Below are positions 14,001 through 29,000 of a stretch of 64,000 nucleotides of DNA, in pieces. Position 1 is the first letter of the stretch. The number at the start of each line of letters is the position of its first letter. The notes beneath the pieces are model-generated. The model had not been told where the DNA came from and made no database searches. It was given only the letters and a program-made list of their open reading frames with translations. The DNA is from Xiphophorus maculatus. Lineage: Eukaryota > Chordata > Actinopteri > Cyprinodontiformes > Poeciliidae. The position numbers and the translations under genes are program-made. The DNA is taken from NCBI RefSeq assembly GCF_002775205.1, contig NC_036457.1, forward strand, positions 9,316,024 through 9,380,023, in the 5' to 3' direction.

Positions 14001-17000
14001 GAACCTTTACAAGTCTGATTCTCCCCTAGGGTATAATTTCTAGATGCCTGTATGTGCCATGTTCATCTGTTCAAATAATTATACACAAGTAGAAGAGCAA
14101 TGGAGACGTCTGCTATACTGTTTAAAGAGGAGGTGGTATCTTTGTTTCGGAGATTATTTTTATACAAAATGTACATAGAAATCCCAGGACAAAAGCAAAA
14201 TGCTGGCTGAAACTTGTGTGTCATTATTTAGACTGAGTCCAATACTAACATGAGCTAAAAACACTCAGTGATGAAGAGGCATTTAATTGAAAAGCAACAT
14301 AAAAAGCAAGTCTGAAAAACTATCTTCACTATGAAGCACATGTGTATAGGAGCATCGTCTTGTGGATGAAGGAACTGGTACACTCAGAAAATTGATGGCA
14401 CTATGAGAAAATACCATTATGTGGAGATGCTTAAATAATATCTCAGGACATCAACCAGGTAAATTAAGCTTGGACACAAATATATTTTCCAGATGGACAA
14501 TAAACTTAAGCATGCCAAATTAGTCAAAATGTGGCTTCAGACCTCAATCCCTTATATTTACTTGGCCCACAGTGTGAGGTACTATTTTAAGTGCCTTTCT
14601 ATAAAATGTGCACCATAAATGTTAAATCAGTCAAAACTAACTGCAAGTAACATTATTTTGACAGTGTCTGTAGTAGCTTTATTGTGTGCAAACAACAATT
14701 TTTAGAAGTATTCAGAGATGTGGGAGCTAATTTAGACAGACAGGAATATTGTTTGGAAACAACTTTTGCTGCTTAAAGACACACCCCGAGTCTCTGTTCT
14801 CTTTCTGGCTCCACAAACGATGTCCAGCTACCAGAGAATCTGGGTTGAGGTGCTCGCTGATGTCTAAGTATATCTTTCCATCAGCAGTCAGGTGTGTTTA
14901 CAATATTTTTTGTGTGCTTGTGAGTTCTAAATCCAGAAGATGTGGTGAGTGGAGCATCGCCCACGGTGGTCTGGAGACACGGCCGTTTTCTCCCACCTAT
15001 TCATTTCTGGGCAGTTGCACACAGACAAGCTGGCCCGTAAAAAGGAGGAATTAAAGCAGTTTCAAGCAGTCATGATAACCTCATGCTTTTGCCACAAAAC
15101 AATAACCTCAGCAGCAGTCCGTTTTCCTCAGCGTGCAGCAATACACCCATATAACTTTACACATGGGAGCTGGTTGTGTGAATGCATGGAAGTTCTTTAT
15201 TTGCTCACTGCTAGTCGCCCTATGATCTACCTCTTACTCCTGAAATTCAGAGGAATTGTTTTGGAGTTTAAAGTTTATAGAAACAGGAAAATAACAGCAT
15301 ACACAGTTTCTGTCTTCTGACATCTCTGTCGTCTGTTTTAGGGATCTTCTTTATGAGCTGGAGAAGTGCAATGCAGACCCTGTGGCCATTGCAGAGTGCT
15401 TTGTATCCAAGGTAAATATGATCCTGTGTCTTTTATTCCCCTTCTCTCTCTTTTATCTTTATTCACATCTCAGTTTTCAGTTGTAAAGTCTAATGACTTT
15501 CATTTATTCAAGGAATTAGCTGTGACTGTGCAACTGCCTTCTGCAGTCTGATTGGCAACTTTTGCCATGCAACCTTAGTTTTATGCCAACATTCTTCTCT
15601 AAGAAATACAAATCAGAGAAGATTACAAACATTAAGAGGTGAGGTGTTCATAGGTAATACTCTGTTTAGCTGCAGCAGAGGTGGTCAGGAAGGCATTGAC
15701 AGCTTCACAGGAATTTATACCCATTATTTAAAATTCAGCCATCGTTTTTCAACAATAGGAATAATAGCAATGCTTCTCTAAGCAACTCTACTTCAAGAAT
15801 TCCTCTGTTTATGTGGTTCAGCTGTTCTTCTACACCCACTCTTCATTTACTTAGGTCCCATAGAAATGATTGCACGATCATGTCCCATGATAATGTATTG
15901 CATTCCAGCACTTCCTACTAAACATATTACATTCCCTCCCTGCCATACTGCAATTACCCCCACAACCACACAGCCACTGTCTGACCAGATACAAAAAAGA
16001 GAAACACCCATTCAGCATCACTTACTGTCAAAGTCCACCAGCTGTTGTTGAAACACTTGTTTGTTTTTTTGTTGGTTTTATTGCAGCCCACACCACTTTT
16101 TGGGTAGTTAGTTGAAATTCATAAACAAACATCCTGTATCTTGTTAGCAGCTGATCAATGCTGTAGGAAATCTCAAAATGAAATTTTTGTCAGAGAAAAA
16201 AAAATGCTGTGGTATTTTTTTGGTTCCAGGTAAGTGCTCTACTTACTGGACCTAATATGAGTCATATGATGACTGTTTTTTTTTCTTTGTTGTAATTGCT
16301 GCAATGTGGATCATTAAGGCAATGAAATATCTTTGTGGTGTTAAAAGTTGCTTCATTTAGGAGTGAGGTTGAATTATGGTGAGATGAAAGAATGCCTCCA
16401 CCATTTTTGAAAGTAGTACAAAACATCTCAAATGTCTGCACCACATTTAGATGGCATAAAACCAACTCCTCACCTCATGACGTTGATATTTTTTTCTCTT
16501 TTACTGGGCCTTAACATCTATCTCTTTGTCAGGTTCTCTTCAAATAAAGCTTCATTGTATGATGAAGAGGCAGTTTATGGTATAGAGTTTTGGCACAGTC
16601 AGGAAAAGTGGGAAGAATCAAAATAGAGAATGGCAAAATATTTGTAATTCTGAACTTTTAAGTTCAGAATTACTTAAAAATCATTCTTAAGCTGGGTACC
16701 AGCTTAAATTTATACATTTACTAGTGTATCTTTCCATCTATGCTTTAATTTGTTTTTATCCATCCTTCTATCATTTTCTAGGATGTTTTTTGCAGGTTGT
16801 ATTTAAAGTTGGTGCTTCTTCAAAGCCACAAAAAACTTTGTATTTAAACTGGAAATGTCCTATTAAAATATTTAATTTATGCCTGAAAATTATGCCGAAA
16901 CCATCATGCTAAAGCATACATTCTCAAAAACCAAATTATATTAGACTTCTAAGCATTAACTCTGCTTGTATGGATTTGTCATTATGGTCTGGAGAAATGA

Positions 17001-20000
17001 GTCTCAGCTTCTGCAAATATTTAGTCACCACTGACTGTCACCCACTTTGCGTGGCAATTAGAGCTGTTGTTTTCTATGTGTGTGTGATTCCATATTTTTC
17101 CAGACTGATGTCTTGTAATGGAGCTTGCTTTTTTTTTTAACTTAATGATGGTTGCTTAGATCTATAAAACCACATATAAGCATATTTATCTTCAAGTTTT
17201 AACAACCAAGAATCACAACCCAGCACAGTTTTTGAAGAAGATACGGATTCCAATGTAAATCTGTCTCAGATAATTGGTTTTTCATCCTCATGTTCTCTTC
17301 TGTTTGACCTTTCTTGCCATGAGTAAGCCTTTCAAAGTGTTGCCTGGGCTGCTACGACTGATTGAAGCACAAAGAGAACAATTACACAAGCAGCTAAAAC
17401 TTTTTTTTTTGATTTACAGTGTTCAATGCCTACTTGCTGACTCACTTTGATCGGTCTGTTCTTGGGAAATCATCGCTTCAGCAAAACCTTGGGCTTTATT
17501 ACTTTGTTATTAAAGTGATGAGTGGGCTGTGGACCAGCATGAACCTTTTTTTTTGTTCCCCTCTGTAGTGATTACTGGCTTCAGCTCCAACAAGTCAAAC
17601 TCCTTCCATATAATTTGTCTCTTTATACTGCAGAGGAAGATGTCTCCTTTCCGCATGGGTACCAGCTGCACACAAGTGTTCAGAACTCTAACATGAAGAA
17701 TCAGCATGTGGTGATTATATGATTTACCATGGCTTGTATATATTTCTAAAAAGGGAAGTGTATTACAGATGTGAGTTATTCCAAGGTCTGCTGGTGAACT
17801 GGTTAGATTCAAAGAGTTTCTGTAGATGTGTATGCTTTGCATTTCAGTGTCTGCAAACGTTGCAAAATTTGTTTTCATAGGGCCACTTATGTACTTTGCG
17901 GTCTTGTGTTGTTGTTTTTTTTAGCTGCAGAGGGATATTAAGAGTGTGCTTTGGGGAGTGTTTGTCATCAGAAATCGATGGTGGCACATCTGGTTGTGTT
18001 TAGGACCAGTCTGTGGCAGCAGCATGCTGCAGACAATGAGGAGGAGGAAGAAGGAGCTTTGCTTTTCAATTTAGGATGGTTCCCACAAAGTACCTCAGGC
18101 TAATAATTCAGAAGAGTTTGAGTTCCATGTTGGTATATTTTGGTGGAATACATTGTTTATGTAATTTGCTTTATATATCGAATTAAATTAGAGATAAAGC
18201 TCAAGTTTTTGCATAAATGTGATGTCTGCAGAATGTTAATTTACTATGGATTAGATGCTCATAACTGTCTGTTTGCTTTGTATGTTTGCATGTGTACAAA
18301 GGCTAGAACAGGCTTCTGTCATCTTTCCTCTGTGTTTATTCCTGAAATCTTGCATTCTGCTCAGTCCTCTGCTCATCACACACAGAAAAACTAACAGAGT
18401 TAACATAGAGTCTTAGTTTCGCAAGAGAAAAGAGTTCATCTCAAAACTTCAAAGGACAACATGGACAGAATTGAAAATGTCCATAAAAGACCTTTCAGGA
18501 AAAGATGTTGCATAAACAAAAACAAAGTGAAATCTTGACTGATGTGAAGAGGAGACCAGAGAGATCTTACTTCCATCTTTGATAAAGTCACGCTGCCCCT
18601 TTTGATGTCTTTTGATGTTCAGAGAGGTATGCAAGGTGGGAAAATGTATCAGTTAAAGGGGCGGCGATGAGGAATGAGGGGCAATTTAATCCGCCCGCTC
18701 AGAGCTGTTGGGATAAACTGCGAATTAAAGGCTGGAAGCTCTGCTAATCATAAGCTACAAGCACGAGTTTCAGTTGGGATGAGTGAGCAGAGGAGAGTGG
18801 AGGCCTTGTATGTGGGCTCTGACTGTGCAGGGCAGTAAACATGAAATAAAGAGCTAGTCATCAAAGGTGAAATTAACTGCAGATAAGGTGAAACTGGTGA
18901 TAAACAGAACAAAATTATATAGATACGAGTTGTTCAGAAGCTAAATAACCTACATTGTTGCTGATGTCTATGGGTACTTGTATTTATAAGTATATTTTTA
19001 AATATAATAAAGGGAATAAGTATTTAAAATGACAAGCATTTTAACACAATTAAAAGATTTGACATACTGATTGGAATCTTGTGGCCAATTTCCGATTTCT
19101 AGTTTTTAACCAACTTTAGAGATTGTTGGGGAGACAATCTCTAAAGCAAAATTGCAGACCACACAACTAGAAAAAGCAATGCTACCAAGCACAGATTAAA
19201 TTAAACAATTATTAAATAAAGATGAGATGCACTGATGGTAAACTAAGCAAACCCATGAGCTTGTGTTTATTCTAGATGCACTTTTTTTTATATTCCAGAA
19301 GTTTGTTGTTATGCCCACCCAACTCTTTGGTATGAAAATGCATTAGTAATTTATTCTCTCCTTACCACAGCATTAAATTACTATTAAATGCTGCCAGAGA
19401 AACATTGCTGGTATTTGATTTCCTTAAATCAGTTTCCTATTAAATATCGCGTAGTATGCAACAATACAAACCGAGTAACGCAGACCATATGTTCACCCCG
19501 ACATTTCAACAGTTTGTTGTTGCAGGCTTAAAACTCGCAGACATCATCACTGTAGTCAGTCATAAGAAAATGAGATCATTGTGAGCATTTCATTTTATAT
19601 TTTAAAGTTGTGATGTTCACCTATAAAAATACATTAGCCTGAAGTTCACCTTAAGTTGTAAAAGAAGATAAACTTCCAGAAGAGAAAGCAAAACCATATG
19701 GAGTCTCCACATTTAGAAGTTGCTTTAGTGGACAGTCTAAACCATTGGGAAACGTTAGGATTGTGAATGCAAGATTTAACTATGAGAAAATAAGCATAGA
19801 AGGGACTTGACAACACTTATGATCTGAATCATAAAATATAGTGAAATATGCTGGAGGCTGTGACACCAACAGCAAGTCAAACAAGAGTTTATCATTAGTA
19901 TGGCAAAGGGCCTATCCAGCTGGATAAGATGGAATAAAATAGTTTTTATTGTCATTGTAAAATCTGTGCACTATGGTATTTGGAAAGACTGCACAGTTTA

Positions 20001-23000
20001 GTCCATTTTTAAATAAATAACATATGAAAAGGGGTAAAATGTCAGTTCAGAAGGCATTTAGTGACCTGAAGCCATTTTTGAGTTTCCTGTGCACAACAAT
20101 AAAGCATTTTTAGTTTACAGGAGTGAACAGCATTCTGCAAATACAAACATGTTTTTTGGGAAATAAACAAAGACTGTTCCATCAATCTTGTTTTGTAAGA
20201 GAGAAACAAGATTTTGTTTTTCGAAGAGAACATTTAATATGGAAGGAACTACTAGATGAAGATTAATCCATTACTGGCTTGTGGAATTGCTCAAAGGAAG
20301 AAAGTCATGCTTTTGGTGACCTCCATTATTTCCAGATAGCATGCATTTATTTCCTAAGGATTCTTGACTTTACTGAGTATTTGTAATTCAAATGATGCAT
20401 TAAGATGTTTGCTCCCATAAAAAGAAAAAGCCAGGTTTTCAGAATTATTTACCCAAATTGGATTTCAGGTATGAGGTTATTATTAGCCTTTCAACCAAGT
20501 TTTGTAAACAGCATAGCGTGGGGTCAAGTGTCCCAAGTGTTTTAGGATGTTAGTGGTATTGTGTTCACTATGGCAACTTATTTTGGTAAAGACTTTGATT
20601 TGTCCAGAGACTAAATTAGATCAAGACTCCCCTTTAAAAAAAGATTTGGTTTACTGATGAGCTGATTCTCCCCAGCTCCAGCTCAAATGATTAAAACTCT
20701 GTTCTGAACCAACACATTTCCTATGGATATTTTGTGCACTGTTTGGTGCAAATTTTACTAAACTTTATCTCTTCCTTTTATGTTTCCTTTTACAGAGTGA
20801 AGAGTTCCACATTTATACCCAGTACTGCACTAACTATCCACGGTAAGAAGTTACTTTTCTGAGTGTTTATATCCATTAGTGCTTTCATGGGTACAGATAC
20901 AGAAAGAAGTAGAGATGCTAACAGAAATGGCATTAGCTGTTGCAGTGGCAGAAAAAAAAATAAAACACTAAAATCTTAGCTGAAATTACATCATCTCATG
21001 TTTCTGCTGCTTGGGTAAAAGCTGCTGTTTATGATGCAGCACAGCTAGCTGCTGCAGAAAGTCGGAAAAATAGCCATTAGTATCTACCATTTGGATTGCT
21101 TTAAAAAGTTGAGGATTTCTTTTTTCTCTCATGAAAATGATTAAGCAAATAGAAGTAGTTGTTTCTTTTTTGTTGTGAGCATTAAACAGAAAGTGCTCAA
21201 AGACATGTAATTTTTGAAAGTTGTACCCTAGCCCATTTAAAAGGACTCCTGTATTCATCCAAAAGTGATTTAATTTTTTTTTTTTTTGTAAAGCAATTTT
21301 CTATGAACTTCAGCTCCCCTCCTGGAAGTGTTGTCTTCTGACGCATCTATCCTGTTCTGGAGATTTGTGTATGGTTGTTATCACACCCTCATCATCTACA
21401 CATGCTTTATTGTGAGCGCCCTTCAGTGAAGTACATTTTACCCCTCTCTGACACGCTGACACACTCTTTTGGAGACCTCCTACGAGAGTCAAAGTGTCTG
21501 CCATCAGATGTGCCTCAGGGTTTCTTTGCCTTCCTTCCTGCTCCTTTCACTATTTTTTTCTCCCTCCATATTGTGACAGCTCACATGCTGACAGACAGGG
21601 TATTAAAGTTGTCACCTTATCGTACCTAATGGCATTAATGTGTTATTCCGCTTTGTGCGAGCACCGCGGTGCCTTGGGACACCTGGGAGGAATAATCTGG
21701 GGTATTTTTGTGTCAGTGTGAACGTTGCGAGTGATAAAATCAGCCTGAAACGCAAGTTTATTCCTTGTGGTCTGACAAACCACTCCGTCTGACGCACCTT
21801 CTCCTCAGGCTGCAAATCCTTCTTACCAAGAAAAACACAGGAGAGGACAATGCCTGAAGTTACTGACTAATTAAATGCTGATTTGTATGCTGTCATCAGC
21901 TGTTTATGGTTGGCCTTCTCCCACATCCATACCACAGCTGGCGAGTCCAGTGGAGGTCACACAGAAGGAGACGCTTTGCACATAAACTCACGCTCACTAA
22001 GGCTGTGGATGCATCACGGCCATCGGGATCTCTAAGGTCGGGTTTCCTCCAGAACAATGTGAGGCCTGTGTTGGAGCCGCACTGGAATGGAATTAGACAT
22101 GCAGACATGCACATACACACACACACACACACACACACGCACGAGACGAAAAAGAAAAAAAAGACAAGTTCACAACTGTCTTTCTCTGTCTTGTTCCACT
22201 GTGCCGAAAAAGCTTTTTATTCTTCTGTAGGTTGCACAGCAACGAGGCTCTGCCAGGCAGTAAATCTGCTTCTTACAAGGTTGTAAAGGGCTGCTGTTTC
22301 AGGGGAATGAGTTGAAAAATTTTTTGTTTAGGTTGGCAAAATCTAAAAGCATTCGACATGTGTCACGCAGTTAAACTGACATCCTACACTGACGTATGGC
22401 AGCAAGATCAATAAGCTTATATGCAGTCAGTGGAGAAGTACAGAAATAAATATATTGTATGATTCAATGTCTTATGAAACAAGACAAGTTAAAACTGTGT
22501 GCTTTGGAAATGTTCACTACTTGAACTTTTAACCACTTTCTCACATTAAAACCACTAACCTCAATAGATTTACTGGGATTGGTATTTTAAACCATCACAA
22601 AGTAGCACATAATTATGAAGTGGAAGTAACAATGGTGAATGATTTTAAAATTTTCTTTACTAATAATCATCTATAAAGTGTTGTATGCATTTCTGCTCAG
22701 CCATCATTACACTGATGCACTTAAATGAAATCAGAAGATGCTTTTTGAAATACTTTTTTTTTTAGAAAGCAATGTAACACTTTTGTTCAACTTTACAATG
22801 ATGTGCCACTGCATTGTTACGACCACAAAATTGTTTTGTAGTCATAACATAGAAATATGTGAATAATTTCAATAATTTTAATAATCATTTTGTTGCTTTG
22901 GGGTCCATTCATATCATTAAATAAGGTCAATTGTAAATGCTTAACCCATTGTTTGAAATATTAACTCTTGTGGTTTTTGTCAAATTTTCTTAAGTTCGTT

Positions 23001-26000
23001 TTCATTGTATTGCGCTTTTTAGAAAATTTTCAGTCATCAGAAGTTGTCATTTTCTGGATTGTCACTGAGAGAATAAGTCACAGTTTCCTTTGTCCAGTTT
23101 GCTGTCGGCTTCCTCAACTATGACATTTTATTCACTGAGATTTGTCTCCACAGGTCAGTGGCTGTGCTAACCGAGTGCATGAGGAACAAGGCGTTGGCGA
23201 AGTTCTTCCGCGAGCGCCAGGAATCTCTGCGGCACTCCCTGCCCCTGGGCTCCTACCTGCTCAAGCCAGTGCAGCGGATCCTTAAGTACCACCTCCTGCT
23301 GCACGTAAGTCTGTCTGCCAGCTGTCAGTTTCAAACACACATACACACACAATGGCGTGCAAAAAAAGAAATTACCTTTGTCAGAGCAGGAACAAACTTG
23401 CGAGCACAAACTAATAATATATATTTTTTTATCCATATCATTGCATATGTCAAGCTGACTTGGCTTCAAGCATGGCTCTGTTGGAGAAGCCAAATGTTCT
23501 AACATATGGCACTCAGTACGACTGTTCTTGTGGATGCCCATGTTGTATTTCCTTTCTTATATACACAAAATTAGTGAGCATTCCTGTGTGTGTGTGCATT
23601 TGCTAACTTCAAGCTCATTTGTATGTGATCGTACAGGAGATAGCCAACCATATGGAAAAAGACACAGAGACCTACGAGGTGGTGCAGGAAGCCATTGACA
23701 CCATGCAGAGAGTGGCCTGGCACATCAACGACATGAAGAGGAAACACGAACACGCTGTCAGGCTGCAGGTAAAAGCTTTCCAGGCCACTCTTTAGCTTAA
23801 AAAGGACCGTTCTTTTCCTATCCTGCTGAGCAGTCATGTGAACTCACCACCAAAGCCCCGATATTCCTAATATCTTACGCAAGACGTCCTCCTAATGATG
23901 GCCTTGCATAAGGAAGACATAAAAGGCAAAGCTTGTTTCTTTTATCTGCCGGGAGATGGGATGGTCTGCAGGAATGCAGGAATGTGTAAAAACATTATCG
24001 ACACACAAGATGTATTTTCAGCTTCTGTTGGGCTTTATATAGAGATGCATCAATCAGGCTGTTACTGGCTGAAACTAATTTTAAGTCTTTTTTTTAGATC
24101 TGACTTTCTAATTCAAGTTTTGACTGATTTAAGTCATTTTAAGGACTGTTACCCATAAAACAGATGGAGGCAGGAGATGTGAATCCAACAAAAGAATTTC
24201 AAAGAGTATTTGAATTTATGTATCAAAGCATCTTTTTCTAACTCAAAGTATTCTGAGGATTCGTTTTGCCATAAGCTTACAGAAGTGCACAGACCAAAAT
24301 TGTTGTCATATTTTTTATGCGCCTAATGAATAGTGAAGAATTAACATTTTTAGTATTTGATATGCTGATTACCAATCAGAGCTATTCAAAGAAAACTTGT
24401 GTATCTCCTCTTTTTATGTTCCTATTATGTATTTTTCTTTATTTACCACTTTAAATTTTATGTTGTTAACTTCTGTGTTTTAATGGCATTTAATCTATTT
24501 CTTCTACCTCTTGTCCATTATGTAAATGTGCTTAATGTAGCCATAATTGCTCATTTTCAGCAAATTAATAGATGGGCAACAAAAGCAGAATGCATCAATT
24601 GACTTAAGACTGAAATTACAGAAAATTCAAATCGAAACATTTAGCAAACAAACATCAACCTTTACATTTAAGTGAGATGGAAAATGTAATTACTCATTTT
24701 AGATAAAAAAAAAAAAAAAGGTTTTTCTTGTAGTTATTCCATTATGAAGAAGTCTGACCCTTGATTGTTGTTCTTCCATTGAGTGATTATTTTTCTGGGA
24801 CAGTCCAGAAATGTTCTATACTCATTGCAATTACATAATTGCTCTTCCTGTTTTGTGTCAAAATAAACATGATTGTCTAACTCCTCTCTGTATCCTCACT
24901 GCAGGAAATCCAAAGCCTCCTGACCAACTGGAAGGGCCCGGACCTGATTGGATACGGGGAGTTAGTTCTCGAAGGAACGTTTCGCCTGCAGAGAGCCAAG
25001 AATGAAAGAACCCTCTTCCTGTTTGACAAACTGCTGCTGATCACCAAGAAGCGAGAAGAAACCTACACATATAAAGCTCACATTCTGGTCAGTGTTGTAA
25101 CTTGGAGTGCCTCATAGATACTCCAAGTACCAGAAGATTTCTGCTTTGTAGCAGCAATTCTAATACAGATTTTTGCTTGTCTTCTCCAGTGCTGCAACCT
25201 TATGCTGGTGGAGGTTATTCCTAAAGAACCACTGAGTTTCAGTGTGTTTCACTACAAGAATCCCAAACTACAGCACACAGTTCAGGTACAGCAGCACAGT
25301 GTCCAGATGCAAATGTTCCTTTAATTGTAATTACATGTTAGGAAATCCTTTGCAGCTACTGGCAGCATTGTGCAAGAGCCAGAAAGAGTGAGGATAGTTT
25401 ACAGCTTTGTTATCGTTTTGTTGCACATTAAAACTCATTAAAATGAGCTGCTCAGACATGTTGAGTGTTTGATAGCTAAAAGCTGTGATATTTGTTACCT
25501 AACCGCTCTCTTTTGGGCATTCATCAGGGGGAGGGACAAAAAAACATCTAACGTACGATGTGCAGGAGCCGTATTTTAAAGGAATCATGTTGCCCCATTT
25601 GAAGCCCATGTATGACATAATCTTCTTACCCCTGTTTTGTGCTCTAACCTCAGGCCAAATCCCAGCAAGACAAGCGCATGTGGATCTTGCACCTTAAAAG
25701 GCTCATACTTGAAAACCATCCTGCAAAAATTCCAGCCAAGGTGAGACGAGCTCACTGCAGACTGAGTGGAATTTGTTGGAAATATCTCCAATATTTCCCT
25801 TTATCCTGTCCATATATTACTTTACATTTTCTTGTGCTCTTATCTTTGCTTTCTGCTGCTGGATTTATTTCCTTTTTGTCTTGCTGATACTCTGCCTATA
25901 AAAAATGGGCATTTATGTCCTTTGATTACAATCACTGAGCATTACAGTTGTGCAATGCTACTTATGTCTAGTAAAACAATAACAAAGTACAATTAGAAAA

Positions 26001-29000
26001 GTATTTCAAGATAACAAAAATACTGTGCTGTGTATGACTGATATTGCTGTGAACATATTCATCTAGATCTTACTCAGTGTATCCAATTATACTTGATAAG
26101 ATATGGAAATTATGTTGTAAGAGGCAGAAAGTAGAATATCACACTTTATCACAAAGTTAATTTGCAATGCTTTACAAAAATACTCATTCTCCTTGAACAT
26201 TTTCACATTTATCACATTACATCTTAAAATGTCAATGTATTCTAGGATGTTATGTAATATAACACTACACAGTTCATATCTAGGAAGCTTAAGGTAATAT
26301 ATATATATATATATATTTCATTTTTAACAAATAATTGGAAAAGTGTGTAATAGTATTACAATTTTATGCAATTGATTGTACTGACTGCTTTTTAACCACT
26401 GAAGCTAAAACAAATTAAAACTGCAATGTGGCGCCACCTAGTGTAAGAAAGCCCTTTGTGAATCTTATAATGAAGTAACCTTTTTTCTATATTCATGTTG
26501 TCAAATTCCAGGCCAAACAAGCCATTTTGGAGATGGATGCAATACGTAAGTGCCAGCCTCCATGGAAATCATGTCCAGTTTTTGCATTCTAGTACTTATC
26601 CATATACTTGTCGTCATATTTTTAAAATATTAATTGTGATTTTTGTTGTTTTTTTGTTTTGTTTTTTTTAAGACCACCCTGGGTTTCACTACAGCCCTGA
26701 CGGTGAGAAGAAGGATTCCCTTCAAACCAAGGAAGGCCCCACTCCTCGTCGAGGACGGAGAAAAGGTGATAAATTAAAAGAATTAATAAAGATACTTATC
26801 CAAAGAAACTTTAGGAGGTAATTCTAAATGTTAGTTAATATATCTTCCCAGAGCCCCTCTCCAAATTACTGAAGAACGCAAAGCAGAATGCTGCCAACAA
26901 TGACGGTGAAAAAGTGAGTTACAGTCAAACAATTAAGACCAGTTTTAATTGTTTACTCATTTTTAAACATGCTGCTGCTTCTTCTTCTCCTCCCCAGCGT
27001 ACCAGTCTAGGTGCTAACCTGCTATCCCCCGTGTCCCAGCTGGCTCTGGGCACTATCGGCCGCAGCCGTAGCTTGATCAACCAATCACAAGAATCCCTGG
27101 ACCCTGGAGATCACTATGAGCACAGCGACAGGGAGGAAGGGGACGAGTCGCATCAGCAGGATGCTGACGATGAGGATGACAGCATTCTTGTGAGTTTATG
27201 TCTGATGAAATCAGATTGAGCAGACACTTGTATCCCAAGAATTATTCATTATAACTATTGTGCCTCAATGTTTCTTTGTTTAGGGTCGTGGAAAGAGACT
27301 GAAAGTTCCCGGCAAAGGCAGCAGAAAGAGACTGAACCCTCAGGCGTCTGTTGACAGCATAGAGCAGTGGAAATCTTTTAACATGAGTGCCTCAGACCTG
27401 CAGGTGGGATAATTATTCAAGGCTGAAATGTTAACTTGGCATTGGCATCCATTTGTTATTGCATCATTTTGTCCACAGATGATGGCCTGTGTTCGGCACA
27501 TATACATTTATATTTCTGCTTTACTTTTTTAACTTAGCGAGCCAGGGAATCCCTGATAAGGGACGGAAGTCACCATCCTCCACTTCTCAGGACCCCTCGT
27601 GTGACAGAGGAACCTCCAGAATCTCCAGTTCCAGCTGTAGTCGTGACAGAAACGGACCATTCAGTGAGGAACATTTGGGCTGATCACCGGGCTCGCAGGG
27701 CCATGTTCCCCACCCGACAGAGAACGATGCAGCCAGATGATGAGGAGGAGGACATCTACCAAATGTTTGTTCCCACAGAACCAAGCGCAGCAGAGCCAGA
27801 ACCTCCCTCAGAGAGACTGGAGGCTCCTTCGTCACCTAGAACAGCCCGGCCTTGCAGCTGGCACGTTGAACAGGTGCCCACAGTTCAAGTTGACCCTCCC
27901 GCTGATAACAGCAGAGTCTTAAGAAGGGCAAGCAGTGCAGGAGAGAAAGCCACAGAGGCTCGAGAGAGTCCAGGGAATGACGAGACTGGTCACAGCAATT
28001 TGGAAGTGATTCACACCGAATCATCCAGCAATGACATATCTGGGTCTTCCTCAGCTGAGCAGCTGACATTAGATGATATTGAAAACGTGTATGACAACAT
28101 CAGCTATGAGGACCTGAGGAGCATGGGTCTCATCAGGAGGGATGCAGATGAAATCCAGATGCAGAAAGACTTGAGGAGAGAACAAAGTGCTGCAAAGGTC
28201 AGAGAGTCTCTCATTGAACCAGACAGTTCATCAGAAAGTAACCGGTCCTCCACACAAGACATGAAGCCATATGGGAGCTGTGATCTTCAGATAGTTGAAG
28301 AAAATATATATGACACCATCTGTTTCAGAGAGCCACCGTCAGTGGAGCTCAAGGGAAGCAATGAAGGAAGTAAAGAAAAAGAAGAGAGGAGCAGTTTATC
28401 ATCAGAGCAAGGCTTGACTCGAAGTCTTGCAGAGTTTGTTTCTGAGGACAGCCTCCATTTGAGAAAGAATGAAGAATCCGACGCATCTAATCCTGTCCTC
28501 TGCTCTGCGGAGTCAAATTATCCTGCCTCTGCTTCTAAAATCTCTCCACGGGACTCCAACAGAGCTGATCGGATGTCTGAGGAGGTTGATGAGCTTTGTA
28601 ATGACTTAGAAAACTACATGAAGAACACCAAGAAAGCTGAACGACTTCCTGCTGCATTCCCTGTGAATTCCCATGAGTCGCCCAAGAAGATCTCGTCTGC
28701 TAAAAACAGTCCTACAAAAAGCTGTCCTGTGGTTGCTGCTCAAACTGCCAGCCCTACACGCACAAGCCAACCAGCACACCAACCCAAAACCCCACATGTC
28801 ACCTCTGCACAATCATTCACCATCCCAGTCATCAACCTTCCTGATTGTCAAAATGAAAGTACCACTGAAGAAGAAATCCACAGTCCTGCCCCTGCATCCC
28901 GTCCCCTTCCTGCCACCCCAGAACCCCCTGCAGGCACAGTGAAGAGCATCCGAAACAGATTGGCGCGCCTCAGCAGTGGCAGCTTCCGCCTTGAGGACGA

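Larger units (their letters stand above)
15412..20795 (+). other. plekhg1 intron (5.4 kb) with perfect palindromes
   Basis: AT-rich intron. It contains a 30-bp near-continuous palindrome at 16644-16673, a second one at 16687-16707, and a 13-bp hairpin at 19114-19146. A TTTATTGTCATTGTAAAATC phrase at about 19939 resembles the tail of fish retroposons. No exon is seen. A 122-codon minus-strand frame at 17510-17878 is unconvincing. Confidence 0.75.

Noticed and set aside
14749-15320. Overlapping 101- and 123-codon plus-strand frames
   Set aside because: They lie in an intron with no domain content, and splicing into the next DH exon would not preserve its frame.
17510-17878. 122-codon minus-strand ORF in a plekhg1 intron
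   Set aside because: No domain similarity that I recognise and no splice or promoter context.
21906-22286. 126-codon frame spanning the CA microsatellite
   Set aside because: Much of it is translated simple repeat (THTHTHTH) and lysine runs; not a gene.
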